Source of the DNA: Gracilariopsis chorda
Taxonomy: Eukaryota; Rhodophyta; Florideophyceae; Gracilariales; Gracilariaceae
Assembly (NCBI GenBank): GCA_003194525.1
Contig: NBIV01000007.1
Location: 186,001 to 250,000, forward strand
DNA: 64,000 nucleotides
Direction of reading: 5' to 3'
This document shows positions 11,982 through 23,859 of this stretch, piece by piece. A program made the translations under genes and the position numbers. Within the stretch, counting starts at the first letter, position 1. Each line of letters starts with the position of its first letter. The notes under the pieces are model-generated. The model saw only the letters and a list, made by a program, of their open reading frames with translations. It was not told the origin of the DNA and searched no databases.

Positions 11982-12911
11982 TGTTGGAGGAAAACCCGTG
12001 GGGGTTGTAGCTCTGAAGGCGTGTGAGTCCTTGCTCCCTATAGAGGGTAAACTCAGTGGACGAGCCCTCTACTCCACACGATTGTCGGGTGTAAATCCAA
12101 CAGTAGATACTGGCTATACCGGTAGAGGAGAAGACGAAGAATTCTGAGAAGAACGAGATCACAGAAGAACCCGAGTGAGGGAAAATAGACTGCGTACTCA
12201 GCGATTGTAATGTCCCAAAGTGGGAAAAGAACCAGAAACCGAGGGGGCGAGGTTCGTACTCACAGCGGCAACACATCCGAGAACCAAGGGGTAAAATAGG
12301 AACCACAACCAACGAAAGAACCGAAAACTGGGGCGGAGATCTGACCTGCAACAGGATATAAGAAACAAACAGGGGTAATGTTAGACCCACGGTCGGTGAA
12401 CTTACAAAGATTTAATGAGCAGTCCCAAGGGGGTTGTCGTACTGAAACGAAACGTTGTTACTCTCCAGATGGAGTCGTGACCCTACGAGGGTAGTTGCGA
12501 CCAGAGCCGGCTCTAGTTTGCCAGACTAGAGCAATGGTTTTGAAGACCAACCTTGGTTGAGTTTACTGTGACCTTGCGAACGCGAGGTCACTTCCACTTA
12601 AGTAAGGTTCACTAGAAACATGTAAATTAATTACAGAAATTAGTGTACACCTTCCCAGGGCCATACATGTGGAGGACCCAGTGTCAGGGGCCAAAGTAAG
12701 CAAACCTACTAAATAAATTCCAGAATTGGAGCCAAAAATTCCCACCCGTGCCTTGCGTTTGTGCTGTACCAGTCCATCTAGAACTCACCTGAAGGGGTAA
12801 GTTCACACCGAAGATTTTCAGAATTGAGCCTATAATTGTGGCAAATCTGTACATCGGTAATGCCTCTAAGGAGGGTAAAAACAACTCCCAGAGGAGATAT
12901 TTTGCTTCACA
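11982..12911 (-). repeat. 5' LTR of element A
   Basis: Partner of 6830-7760. On the minus strand it begins TGTGAAGC at 12911 and ends CCAACA at 11982. Its position next to the primer-binding site makes it the 5' LTR. The box corresponding to CACGTG in the other copy reads CATGTG here (near 12666). Confidence 0.78.
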
Positions 12912-13694
12912 TGAGGAGTCTGATCCCATGAGGGATGACGAAACGGGCGTGGGGGCGACCAGTGGTAGGAACATTTCTCTTCCATACAATGCGATTCAAC
13001 AAGCTTACGCTGTCTCAACGCCTCCATTAACTGTTCCAGCGATGCCGTCACAGCCTGTGCCTTCTCCGGCTATGCCGATTCAAGTCCCAAATGGTGGTAG
13101 TGCGTCTCACTCTGGTCTTTGAGCCAAAGGAGCCGCGCCGAGAGCAAAAGTAACTCCGATGGTGACGGATACCGGGTCCAACCGTGCCGCAATCATCTCA
13201 CATTTCTTGTTGCACTTCGGGATTGATCCTTCCGAGGAGGGCAGTAACCTCACATAGATGCGGGACGCCATGCTCACGTGGATTGGGCATGGCGGAAACC
13301 CACCTGGACCACAGGATAACTGGGGACCTTCCTCGTGAGAGCAGCAGAACCAACATAGCTTGGCTGTTGTACCTCCGATTAGCCCAATGCAACCTAGAAA
13401 TCCATTCGATGGCGACAACAAATAGACGGGAGTAGACTGTGATTCAACAAGCCAATTCTTATCTTCTATTTCTTCTTCTTGTCTTAAGGCAATTCTTGCC
13501 TTCTATTCAGGGGGGACTCTTCTCCTGATGAGGCAACTTCTTCTCTTTCCTGAGCTTCTTCCTTTTTCCTCATCTCGAATGTCCATGATCCCTTCCAAAG
13601 AGGTATACCCTAGTCTTCCTTTTGAGGTTCAACTTTATCTCTTCATGAGCGTCCACCTCGTCCTCGAAAAGAGGGTGACTAACGCGCGATCGAA
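12912..13694. other. Unassigned stretch between element A and G2
   Basis: No gene is recognised. A plus-strand frame at 12838-13122 ends in a Pro/Ser/Ala-rich segment (TPPLTVPAMPSQPVPSP) but overlaps the LTR of element A and looks accidental. 13440-13640 is pyrimidine-rich on the plus strand, that is purine-rich on the minus, which fits the 3' untranslated part of G2 before a missing 3' LTR. No copy of the G2 5' LTR was found here. Confidence 0.4.
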
Positions 13695-15360
13695 GCGGTG
13701 AACTACCCTACAAGGGCATTGTCGATGTTCGCAGGCCATCCAGTCTTCTCACGACGGTGGTACTGCACGATCTTCGATAGACGAAAATGTTCAATAGGTT
13801 CATCCGTCTCAACGGACGGCGCGGAACCTAACCAAACCAGCGAACGCGGTATTCAATTTCCCCGGTTGGGTTGCAACGATGCCCAATGATGTGGTCTATT
13901 TCTAACCCCTTCGGATAAACGTTTCGCTTAGTGGTTCCCTTCTTCACCTGCTTCACAGTGTTACCAGCCGGTAATGTCGATGATTGAGCGGTCGTAACGG
14001 GGTGGTCCAACGCCACAGGCGGAACTGTTGACCTGTTAGTAGTTTTTGGCCCTACAATCCGGGGTGGAGGTGAGCTCAGTTCCTGAGAACTAGGAGGGCG
14101 TTCCGCGAGCTTGCGGGGGTCCTTTCGTCAGGCTTGTGACGGTTAGTGGCGGAGAGACGGATCGACAACAATGGCACGTGCTGGTGCAACGGCTGGTGTC
14201 AGCATTGCTTAGCTCCCACTGGGTGGCGCACGGTGCGAGTCACGTGATGTGCACTGTTCCAATTATTCCGCACCACCAGTGTAGTCCGTCCATTTAAGGC
14301 TTAGCTTCACGATAAGTTTCGGCTCATTATCCATCCCACGATGCTCTGAGCCGTTAAAACGGACAATTGATGAACTTACAGTGAGTGGGGTGGCTTCGCG
14401 AATAGCCTGACTCTCGTCGAGGTGAAAACTCTTTCTCATAGCGGTTGTACGGTCGTCGTGCGGGAGGGAACTTACTGTGCCAAGGTCCACCGTGACACGT
14501 TACTAAGACGCCATTCTGGTGGTTGTCGGGCGCGCATGAGCGATGGTAGATTGCGAAGGAGTTTCCGGTATGGTCACAGAACTATTGACCAGGTCTCCTG
14601 TGTAATTACCCACTTGCGGAGTAGGGCCGATCAGGCCTTAATCTGGCTTTGCCGAGGTTACTTCTCGAATGCGAATGTCTGAACCCATGTTCGACGGTGC
14701 GTCCTCTACAGAGTGTTTAATTCTAGTAAGCTGTCGTGGACTACTGCCCGTTTCCGGCGAGACTGCCTTCTTGACAAGAGAACTAACCCCTGCAGTGGGT
14801 GTACCTTTTTTGATGGTGTCAACGCGTGGCTGCGGCTTCTGTAAACCGATGACCATGTTGTCTCCATTAAAACCGTCTGGGTGGAGCCAGAAGCCGATTG
14901 CACTACAATTAACCGTGTATCACGAGTATCCTGCGACGGTCACGACACCGGTTTTCACTTTATGCTACAGCGAACAGTCTCCTCTTTCTCCTTAGATGTA
15001 GCGGCGTATGAAGGAGAACGCACTTCTGCAGACGGTGTAGCAGATTCGAAAAGGCGACATAGAACCAACGGATTGAGGTCCTAGGGCTTGGAGTTGTTCG
15101 ATAAAATTGGGAGGTCAGACAGTCCCCGTGTAGGGTGTGGTACACCCGTTGCCGTGATAACCGTATCTATCCTCTTTGAGAGAATTGCATTAGCGACTTC
15201 CAGCGTGACACAGTTTACTATATTCTCCATATCGGGTGTGGGTCCGTGGACGACGCGACTGTGGGAAAAGCGCTCATGATTTCTATCGACTTCTAGTAAT
15301 TCTGTGTTCTTTTCCACAGAAACAATTGGATACGGTCCATCAGCGATGGGCAATAACTTA
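13695..15360 (-). pseudogene. G2 integrase C-terminal domain, long linker and chromodomain
   Basis: 15353-15081 is the integrase C-terminal fold (ADGPYPIVSVEKNTELLEVD, then FSHSRVVHGPTPD). About 1.1 kb of broken linker follows. It ends in a chromodomain at about 13915-13695: LEIDHIIGHRCNPTGEIEYR and VRWFG, then after a frame change DEPIEHFRLSKIVQYHRRE. Chromodomains on gypsy integrases usually bind histone marks and steer integration. The order and the aromatic residues are as expected for the family. The linker is unusually long and low in complexity, as in G3. Confidence 0.7.
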
Positions 15361-15494
15361 TGTCACTTCTCCTTCTCAGTTTTGTAGTATTCTTTCCTGA
15401 CGAAAGCCATTTCTCATTTCTCTAACGAGGGAAGAGGCCGGCGTATCCGGGCGTAAAAAATCCGCTTATAGGAGAGTGGAGTTCTCGACATGGT

Positions 15495-16484
15495 TTACTT
15501 GGCGACAGGTACCATACTGGTAAGCCACTTATTCCATCGAAGGTAATGATCTGCCGGTGAGGGGTACTTATCCAGCGTTGGTTGTGGTTCGCCTGCCACC
15601 GGCGGCGGAGGACCTGGGAGTACCAGCTCAAACGGTGAGAGACCAGTAACTCTGTCTACCTGCGTGTTATATGGATACGTCAATGTATCAGTATAAACAT
15701 CCCACGTACGTGGATGTTCGAAAGTGTACGCAGGCAATGCGGACAGAATTGTTGGGTCAAACCGCTCAACTTGCCTATTACATTGAGGGTGATACGTCGT
15801 TGTAAATAAGGTCTTTACATCAAGTATTCGACATACGTCCTGGGAGTAATGCGTAGTGAATTGCGGTCCGTTATCAGATAATAAGTTAAACGGTGAACGG
15901 TAGAAGAGTACCCAGTGTCGGACGATGGCTTCGGCTACGGTCTTGGCGGTAGTCCTCTTCAACGAGACAGTCTGGAAAAGCTTCGAAAAGCGATCCGTAA
16001 TGACGAGTAGAAACATATTTCCACGGGACGTCCGGAGGAATTCTCTTAATATGTTGATAGCAGCGAATTCAAAGGGTGCCCGTGCCGGGAAAAGCATTAA
16101 CTTCTTCGCATATTTGCGGAGCTGAACTCACTCTCGACCACAATGAGCACAAGCTCTAACTATAGAATAGCAGTCCATCGCCAATGCGGGCCAGCAAAAG
16201 TCCTGACGAAGCGTCGTATATAAGTTCCTAGCACGAGGGTGAGCAGCAACTTTAGAGTGGTGAGACGAATGTAGTATCCTGAAATGCAAGGTATGGGGAA
16301 CTACGCTTTGTGGGGTAAAATGCGCTGTTTGCACCAAGTAGCCTTCAGCGGCAACCCCGAATGGGATTTCTGCATTCCCATTCAATTGAGCGCCAATCTT
16401 CGTGCAGAACGGGTCTCCTAACTGCTCGCGTACCATCTTGTCTAGAGTAACTGGGGCATATGAGCCAAAAATCCGGATCTTCAC
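15495..16484 (-). pseudogene. G2 integrase zinc-binding and catalytic core, mutated
   Basis: 16484-16128 carries the zinc-binding domain (LHSSHHSKVAAHPRARNLY, DFCWPALAMDCY, CAHCG). 16097-15495 is the core. The first Asp position reads FAAINILREF, so Asp is replaced by Asn. LLSDNGPQF keeps the second Asp, and CNRQVERFD keeps the Glu, so one catalytic acid is missing. The two parts are in different frames. Downstream sequence (VDRVTGLSPFELVLPG) is the usual end of the gypsy core. Confidence 0.85.
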
Positions 16485-18087
16485 CGTCCACGACGACAGA
16501 TATCGTGTGAGGTCAGGTCATAGTGTCCGTCCTCTTCAAGCAGAAAGCACAGTATATCTTCAACATCATCATCGATGGCAAAGGCCTCATCTTCCGATCC
16601 CAAACGTGAAATAGTGTCCACCTGGGCCTTAAAACTTCCCTTCTTGTAGGTTATATCGTAATCGAACTCGTCTAGCCGAAGTCTCGAACGCATCAAACGT
16701 CCTGAAGACTAAGTAGTTGACATCAAGCAGCGTCATGTGGAATGGTCCGTGTTAACGGTGAAACGAGTACCCAAAAGATATAGATGTAGCGTCTGTAGAG
16801 CCCATATCATGCCAATACATTCTTTCTCTGATACAGAGTAACTCCGTTCGTGAACTTTCAGGGTCCTTGACCAATAAACTATTGGTTTCTGTTCCCCATA
16901 GGGTGTAGTTTGAAACAACGCAAAGCCGATCTGGTATTCACTAAAGTCCGTAGTCCGTATAACGGTGTAAGGTAAGCCATTCTTTGGCAAAGATACAATC
17001 TGTGAAAATGTAACTGCCTCTTTTAAAGAATCGAAAGCTTCCACTTGCGCGGGAGCAAGGGGTTCCAGTTGTGGCGGTTGCCCCTTCCTGAAAAGTTCAT
17101 TGAGAGGTTCTGAGATCTTCTCAAAGCCAGGAATAAACCGTCAGTAGAAGTTGCATAGTTCAAGAAAGAGACCAAGCTCCGTCTGCATTGTGGGATGCTT
17201 GGCCTCCTTAAGGGACTTTATGCGACCTTGCTCGATCGACATGTGTCCGGGACGGATCATAAGCCCCAATTACTTGACCGAATCGGTAAAGAAGTTGCAC
17301 TTACTCAGCTAGAGAGTACTTTCAGCATCATTCAACATGGCCATGATCTTCCGAACATGTTAGAGGTGATCATCCAAATTGTTGGAGAACATAATGATAT
17401 CGTTCAAATAGACGAGGCAACTCCGCCATTTGAAACGGGCGAGGAGGATATCCAGCGCTCGCTGAAAGGTAACGGGTGTTCATTAATCCAAAGAGCATAC
17501 GTTTGAAGCAGTATAGTCCTTAATGACAAATGAAAGCGGTTTGTTCACGATCTTCCGGTCTAACGGGTACTTTCCAGTAACCCCAGTTTGCATCCAACGT
17601 GGAGAACACTTTTCTCTCGCCAAGAAAGTCGATATACTCATCCATACGGGGTATCGGATACACGTCCTTCATGGTAAGAGCGTTAAGGAGGCGGTATTCG
17701 GTACAGAAACGCCCAGGACCCATCGAGTTTTGGAGCCAGTACAAGTGGGGATAACCACGGTGACTGGGCGGGTTCAATCACGTCTGCGTGGAGCATCTCT
17801 TCCACTTGGGACGGTTCTTCCTGGCTTGCCTTGAGGCCTGCTCTGTAAGGATGTTGATTAATCGGTGTCGTGCCTGGCAGTAAACTGCTCCGGTGTGCTG
17901 TAGTTGAGACCTCTCTAAGCGACCCATCCCATATTAATGTACACTCATGTAACATCTCTCGTAATTTCTCGCGCTGTGAATCCCGCACATGTCCAAGATC
18001 CAGATCCTCTTGTATTACAATAGCCCTAAGGTCAGACGGCTGGAAAGCTGGAGTGCCGAAGAGGTGGAAGAAGGACCAGAGCACCAC
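16481..18087 (-). pseudogene. G2 reverse transcriptase and RNase H, broken
   Basis: 18087-17683 holds the RT fingers (INQHPYRAGLKASQEEPSQV, MLHADVIEPAQSPWLSPLVL, APKLDGSW). 17777-17520 continues (VYPIPRMDEYIDFLGERKVF, STLDANWGYWKVPV). Near 17420 the active site reads LVYLNDIIMF, so the catalytic YLDD is YLND. 17044-16733 and 16696-16481 are the connection and RNase H (IGFALFQTTPYGEQKPIVYW, RSYSVSEKECIGMIWALQTL, RLRLDEFDYDITYKKGS). Several frame breaks occur. Both the YLND change and the breaks make it inactive. Confidence 0.85.
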
Positions 18088-18536
18088 TGGCTTGTGTCAA
18101 TATTAGCCACTTGGGTCGGAGATAATTTTGAAATGAAGTGTGACATCTGCTGGACCTGGCACTGCAGCACAGTACACCGTATAATAGTGTAGTATTTCAT
18201 TTAATTTTTTTTGTAGTAGTTATCGGTGGTCTAGAGCACCTTGCCCACTATATTAGTTGGCTTGAGTGCGGCCAGCGACTGACAGGTAAAGGCAAGCATC
18301 ACCTTCGTCCTCTAGTCGCCCCCAGGCCTCCAGCTGACACAGGCTTCCAAGATATCGTTACGAGTGAGCACGACATGTAGGGACCACAGATAACGCCCGC
18401 TCATCGCGCCTGCATGTCAGAAGGTGCTCACGACACAACTAGATCCCAGTTTGCTGTCACCATAGTGGCTGGTACTCTGCCGCCGCTACCCCTAGTAGGT
18501 ACAACTTCCCCACTTGGCCTTTGCACTAGTATTCTA

Positions 18537-19565
18537 CTACATCTCAAATTCGTTCACATGGTGGAGCGTTTTATCACTCGTTAAAATGGCCTTGTCTTCC
18601 GAATCTTTCGTGTTTTCAGACTTCTCTTCCGAGGAAGTGACTGCAACTGCGGGGTCCTCTCCTTTCTTAAAGCAGAGTTCGTCACTAGCGTTGGCGGTTG
18701 TAACGATCCCGAGCATCTCCGCCGCGGACACTTTCCTAGCAATGAGTGCCATCAAACGGGGAAGAACGGTACCCACGACTTAGTTCTTCACCAGATACTG
18801 GCGTTTTGTGCCGACGCTGGCAATCAGAACCCGAACGGGCTGTTCATTGGAGATCAGAACAAGTCCATTCGTCAAAGTGAGCTGATACTTCTCATAGAGA
18901 GAGCCGAGTGGCTGAAACACACGTAACCCACCCGGAGGGGTGGTAACATCAATCAGTACTTAGAATGGCGGAGGAATCGCAACAGGTCATGCAACCAGAA
19001 GCTTCGGTGACTCCTTCGGAGGTGATTAATCCCGCAATGGGGCAGGCAAGGGTACCAAATTAGATGACGCTCTTCGCAGGGAGCGACGAACCATCAGTAC
19101 AACCAAGCCATCTTCCATTTCGACCTCTCGCTACCGCTGCCGAATAGTCTCGACAAATCGATCACAAAATTAACAACCCAAAATAGCAGGTGCAGCCAGT
19201 GTCTTGCAGACGATAAAGTCCAGGGTCACTACGCGGTTGCCTATCCGCACGACAAGTGTGACGATTCCTGCCGTTCGTAAAGAGTTGTTGTTAGCGTCTG
19301 CGACGTCCATGACGGGTCCATGAAGAACACGTGAACGCACCTCCGGCGGTAACAAAGACTAAATAATAAAGTTAGGGCCAGAACCTGTATCCGGAATAGA
19401 CAGATGACGCACCATATACTGGGTGGAAAGGCCAAGGTCAGAAAACACCTTGTAGTTTCGCTTGGCCATTACCATGTCTCCATCCGGAATCCGGTTGTTT
19501 TTATACCGTATCCAAGTGCGTCGCAACACACAAATGGTGGCGGAGTCCACGTCTGAGTTGGCCAC
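18537..19565 (-). pseudogene. G2 aspartic protease region
   Basis: 19565-19359 contains YMVRHLSIPDTGSGPNFII, with the DTG catalytic triad of a retropepsin. 19355-19170 follows in a nearby frame with the family's second half (VLHGPVMDVADANNNSLRTA and VVTLDFIVCKTLAAPAILGC), which matches the order seen in G3 at 57783-57273. 18776-18537 is a spacer of no clear fold that leads to the RT fingers. Frame changes separate these pieces. Confidence 0.68.
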
Positions 19566-19663
19566 TTTCCCCCAAAGGATGTGGACCGGGGATCGAGGCT
19601 GTAAGGCCTCACGCGCCTTGGGCCTTAACTCGGCCGGCTCTTCAACGGAGGAGACTCACCCAC

Positions 19664-21737
19664 TCAGTTTCCCGGAGTGATCTTCGTCCTGGTAGGGACG
19701 GCGCCCTGCGTACGAGAAACCTGGGTAGAGATCTGTGAAACAGCGACAGGATTATCCGCAGCAGCGTGGTTCAACGCGATGACGGCGGACGAGTTCATTA
19801 CCTTTTTCGACAAAGCCTGCACGGGTAGCCGGTTAGAAAAGTCTGCTTTGAGGCACAGGTACAACTGGGCAGGCACCGATGCTTGCTCTTCCGTGGTCCA
19901 AGCTTTGAAACTCAGCAAAACCTTGGGCATTTCCCTCACTGTCAGTGTACACTTCGGGGCCACATGACCATGGTCATAGCAAATGTAGCACATCAACTTT
20001 TGGGGTACCTCGACAGTTCGGTCGGTATACTTCACTATTCGGGGTTCCACCCATCCAGGCTTCTGGTAACGAATACTGTTAGCGTATAAGACGGCTGGAG
20101 CACGCAAACGGAAGTTGTTTGCATAAAGCAGCTGGTTATCCGTCTGAGACGCGTCCGAGGTGGACGAAAGCTCCGTTGTCGGAATAAAAACCAGGTTCTC
20201 CCGTACAAGGAGTAGATGATCAACCTCACGACGGGTGTAATCCTGCGGCATCATAGAGATGAGAGAGGGTGCAGCCTCGATGTGGGGTGATAATAGATTT
20301 GATGCGGGGAGCCGATTGAGCACTCAGGGCGTCTCCTTCCCCGTTCGCGTATTGAAAGAACTCGAGATAAGTGGTCCTTCTCCTGTCCTCGCGACGTTGA
20401 GCGACAAGGGTTTAAATAGCCGGATCTAATCCGTCGATTAACATCGTGCAACGATCATTAGTGGTGTAAACATTGTCGCAACGGGGGAAGGCCGTATTCA
20501 ACCATACAGAGAATTCGGTCTCCGACTCTTTCGGGATTTGTTTTGGTATCTTGTAGCGCGAGTATAGCCTCTTGGATGGCATTACCCGTAGCATACGAGC
20601 GTAAGAAAGACTGCACGGCCTCGGGCCAACAGGTGAGCCCTCCTTTGGAGGCACGTGAAGAGCCTGTTACGGAGTTGAGTTGATCTTCTGCGAGTCCACG
20701 TAAAACGTATGGTAGGGTGATATGTGATAGATAAGCCTGTGCTTCACTCATGCCGAGGATATCAGCCTCCACTACGAAGCGTGATAAGAAATCTAGCACA
20801 AGTATGGGGTCTTGCTCAGTGAAAAACTGGTTACGAAACGACAAAGCCATCTTATTGATGCAATCCCTTACCTGCCCGGTGCCACGGGGTGTGTTCTGTC
20901 CTACGAGGAATCTTCCAAACGGTACTATCGGTACGATAAAAGCATCCTATGAAGAGGGTTAGTAGGCTTCAGCTTTTTCAGGCCAGGGTGCTTTCTTCCC
21001 TTCGAATGGGCTCTAACTTCACCATAGGTGGCTGACGATTTCCGAGAAGACGAGGAATGGCGACCACCATCAGACAATGAGTGCGACGAAGAATCTCCCG
21101 AATGGGCTGACGATGCGCACGAGTCCGAGTTGTAGTTATGTTTACCCTTCTTCTTGGAGTGTCTCCTTGTGCCGTCACCACGGCGGGCACGTTGTGATAC
21201 TTCAGCTGGTTTCTACGGGACGTTGTCCACATTCACAATGGTCGCTTCCAACGTCAAAAGACAGGCCATGACACGATTTAATTTCGTATAAATGTCGGTC
21301 ACCAAACCTGGGTATCCACGAAATACTTCCAATAGGGAGTTCACATCCTTCCGTAAAATACGTAGATCTTCAGACACACGTCCAATGAGATCAGCATCAA
21401 CCCTCATATGGAGTGCGTCGACCTTACTAGCAAAGGCCGCGTAAGAACTCTGCAACACAGATGTTTGAGCCTCCAGGTTTCTCACCTGTGCGTTCAACTC
21501 ACTAATGAGCGCATCAGTCTTCACAACGGTGGGTTTGGGTCTCATCACTTGAGCATTCGATGGACCAGCTACTGGGGGCACTGAAGACTTGGTACATTGT
21601 TTTCGGCTTCCGAGTATCTGTTCAATACGCTCCGCAGGGGCGGGAGCTGAATGCCATCGCGGAGGCACCTCTCCATCGACCAACCTCTGTCGCGACGGAC
21701 CTCGGGATTTGTCACTCGACTTCTTGCCGAAGCTCAT
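19664..21737 (-). pseudogene. G2 Gag-like protein with coiled coil and CCHC zinc knuckle
   Basis: The start is taken at 21737 (MSFGKKSSDKSRG). 21737-21213 is basic at first, then a heptad-rich coiled coil (ISELNAQVRNLEAQTSVLQS). 20850-20412 is the capsid domain (MALSFRNQFFTEQDPILVLD, FLSRFVVEADILGMSEAQAY). 20323-19664 includes the knuckle CYICYDHGHVAPKC (C-x2-C-x4-H-x4-C). Gag packages element RNA into particles. Multiple frame changes break it. The layout agrees with G3 gag at 60264-58534. Confidence 0.72.
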
Positions 21738-21968
21738 CGTTGCTAGATGGTAAAAATGACCAGATAATGGGAACAAACAGAGAACAAATTAACAAAATCA
21801 CCTTGAATGAGGGTCACACACTCAATCGAGAAATCCACTTCCAATTTCGGAACAACAACACGTAAGACGGTCACGAGTCCATAAACACTTCTGTGTCCAA
21901 CCACGAGATATCCGTTCGAAACGCAAACACTACTCAGTTCCCAGCGAGTCACTAGTTCGATTCTATGT

Positions 21969-21978
21969 TGGGAGACCA
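21969..21978 (-). other. G2 primer-binding site
   Basis: The plus strand reads TGGGAGACCA just inside the LTR, a variant of the GGTCGGGAGACCA site of G1 and G3. It suggests the same or a related tRNA primer. Confidence 0.5.
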
Positions 21979-21979
21979 A

Positions 21980-22630
21980 TGTGGTCCAAAATCCCAAAAA
22001 GTTGACGAAGCACGAGGGTGTTCGAACTCCTCCTCTCTTTAGAGGGTAGCACGGCGACAGAACCACCTGTGGTGAGCACAGGAGCCGGGCGTAAACCGGG
22101 GCTCACTTCACGACTGGCTTACAGGTGCAAAAGTGGCCTAGAAAAGGATCGAAGACACGCAGACAAGTGATAGTGCGGAACGGGTGGTAACTCATACGAG
22201 GAGTGCGCGACGGTTCACCAAGAAACACAACGAATGCCACCTGTATAACAGAGTAATGAAAAGAAACAGAATACACAACAAAAGACAAACACGAGTCTAT
22301 AAATGTGGTTGAAAGCGCCAAGAGATGGATGACTAGTCCTACACAAGGCACCGACTCTCCAAGGGATGATATCGTGCCCCGGGGGGCTCTGAGTCAGAGC
22401 CAAACACTCGCTTGTGCGAAGTTTATTGACCGGGATGGCCAGAGCTCACCTACCTAAGTAGGGTGCCGGCCGTCAACCGTACACTGTAATAACTAGTTAT
22501 GTAGATAGATAAATAAATAGATAATTAAATAAATATATAAATAGTGGTAACAGTATCCCTAAAAGGTAGTACCTGCACAAATACACGTGTGTTATCCGTA
22601 CTTCTGTCACCAGTATCCAGTTATCACGAA
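21980..22630 (-). repeat. 5' LTR of G2 (single copy)
   Basis: The inner edge is set by TG at 21980, next to the primer-binding site. The LTR contains an AT-rich block at about 22500-22545 and CACGTG at 22584-22589, as in the other LTRs. The outer end is not fixed because no partner copy was found near 13000-13700. Confidence 0.5.
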
Positions 22631-23500
22631 TTCAAGTGTGCCATGGCCAACCCATTGGGTATTTACTTGTCATATACGTGGCTAAATCCAACTCTCGTCA
22701 CAAGGCATGGATGAGCGTGCTACACGATCAACCAGCACGAAGGGTGTTGTTCTACACATTACGGGTCTCGAGGACCTCCCGGAAGACCTCGGAGAGCTTT
22801 GATGCCCGCATAACAAACACAGTCCCGTCGTCCTTCCAGCGCGTAGCATAAGCTAACTCATGCAGTCCACTACAAGTAGCAGTCAACGAGTCACAATAAT
22901 AGCGCGACTGCCAGGTTTTACCCGAGGTCCAACCGCAAAGACTAACCACTTGATTGATGTCGTGCTTACAAAAGCGAATGTAAAGCAGGCTCCACTCTTA
23001 ACGAAATATATTGATGTTGAAAGTACTCCAGAAAATATGGCACGAGAGCAGCTTGATTCTTTGCAAATCTGACTGTGCCTCACGGCAGCGCTTGTGCGCT
23101 CGCAGAAACCACTCATCGTAGGCGTCGAGTATGATTGCTGCCAGCATGAGCCGCTTCCGCTTGCCGCGGCGTCCCTTTGCACGCCCGATCTCAAACTTGT
23201 GTTGGCACATGAGACGGTAGACGGTTGTAGACGGTAGACGGGACGGCGTGGAGGAGTACGAGGTGCGCGGTAGGAGGAGGGTTGGGTAATACTCCCTTTT
23301 AATACTGTAGCCTTTTTGCGTGATTTGCTGTGGTATCGATAATGGTTTTACTGTGCGCTGACAACGGGACTCACATTGCAATCTCATGTCAAAATCACGA
23401 GATTTGCGTAGTCCCTCTACTGTGGCTCGCACCCATGTGAAGCAAAGCACGAGGAGACTACGCCGGAACACCTAGCTATCCTTAACGTAACCTACAATGG
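22631..23500. other. Unassigned stretch with a shared 68-bp repeat
   Basis: No gene is recognised. The longest minus-strand frame (23471-22998, 157 codons) has a basic segment (KFEIGRAKGRRGKRKRLMLA) and no identifiable domain. Its first codons lie in the 68-bp segment (23417-23484) that also ends the first copy of the duplicated locus at 38384-38450. This could be the remnant of another element. Confidence 0.35.
23417..23484. repeat. 68-bp segment shared with the end of duplication copy 1
   Basis: It shares ACTGTGGCTCGCACCCATGT, AAAGCACGAGGAG and ACACCTAGCTATCCTTAAC with 38384-38450, in the same orientation. Homology stops sharply on both sides. Confidence 0.7.
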
Positions 23501-23504
23501 TAAG

Positions 23505-23645
23505 GAGGGCCTTCGGCCCTACCACTCTTTCCTGCAGTTGTGATGTCTGCATTTTTCCTGCAAGAAAGAGTGGTAGCGTCGCCCTACTATTCTTTATTGC
23601 AGTTGTGACGTCTGCATCTTGCTTGCGGGAAAGAATGATAAGGCT
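23505..23645. other. Two adjacent hairpins with a common loop
   Basis: GGGCCTTCGGCCC (from 23507) forms a small hairpin closed by CTTCGG. Next to it 23519-23531 (CTACCACTCTTTC) is a perfect complement of 23564-23576. A second, less perfect hairpin of about 60 bp follows at 23583-23643. Both loops contain TGCAGTTGTGAYGTCTGCAT, itself an inverted repeat. It may be a small structured RNA or fold-back DNA. Confidence 0.45.
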
Positions 23646-23859
23646 GGAGCTTGAGTGGTCACAAACCTGAGAATCAAACGTTTTAGTTTTCCAAAACATT
23701 TGATTATCATTGGCGCAAAAAGTTGGCGAACAAAAATGCTCAAAAAATGAACGTGAAACACGATTTTGGGGGCTAGAGTAGTTTGCGTCAAAAATATGAA
23801 ATGGTGCATTTCACTAATATTTTAAGGGGTGCAAAGGTCGTTTTCACACAAATCCTTAG

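Larger units (their letters stand above)
6830..12911 (-). mobile_element. LTR retroelement A with a non-coding-looking interior
   Basis: Two direct repeats of 931 and 930 bp (6830-7760 and 11982-12911) bound a 4.2-kb interior. On the minus strand the upper LTR starts TGTGAAGC and ends CCAACA. It is followed at once by a GTGGTATCCTG primer-binding site, and a purine tract sits right before the lower LTR. These signals fix the orientation. No gag, protease, RT, RNase H or integrase motif was recognised in the interior on either strand. This suggests a non-autonomous element of the large-retrotransposon-derivative (LARD) type, or a very decayed copia-like element. No matching target-site duplication was seen at 6825-6829 versus 12912-12916. 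Confidence 0.75.
13695..22630 (-). mobile_element. Ty3/gypsy LTR retrotransposon G2 with chromodomain, defective
   Basis: On the minus strand this holds a 5' LTR (21980 upward), primer-binding site, gag with coiled coil and CCHC knuckle, protease, RT, RNase H, integrase and a C-terminal chromodomain, in that order. It is related to G3 (51061-61402), with the same domain order, a similar integrase C-terminus (DGPYPIVSVEKN against DGPFEVVSVNSD) and the same long linker before the end. Frameshifts and stops occur throughout, the RT active site is changed to YLND, and no 3' LTR is found. It is a dead, probably truncated copy. Confidence 0.88.
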
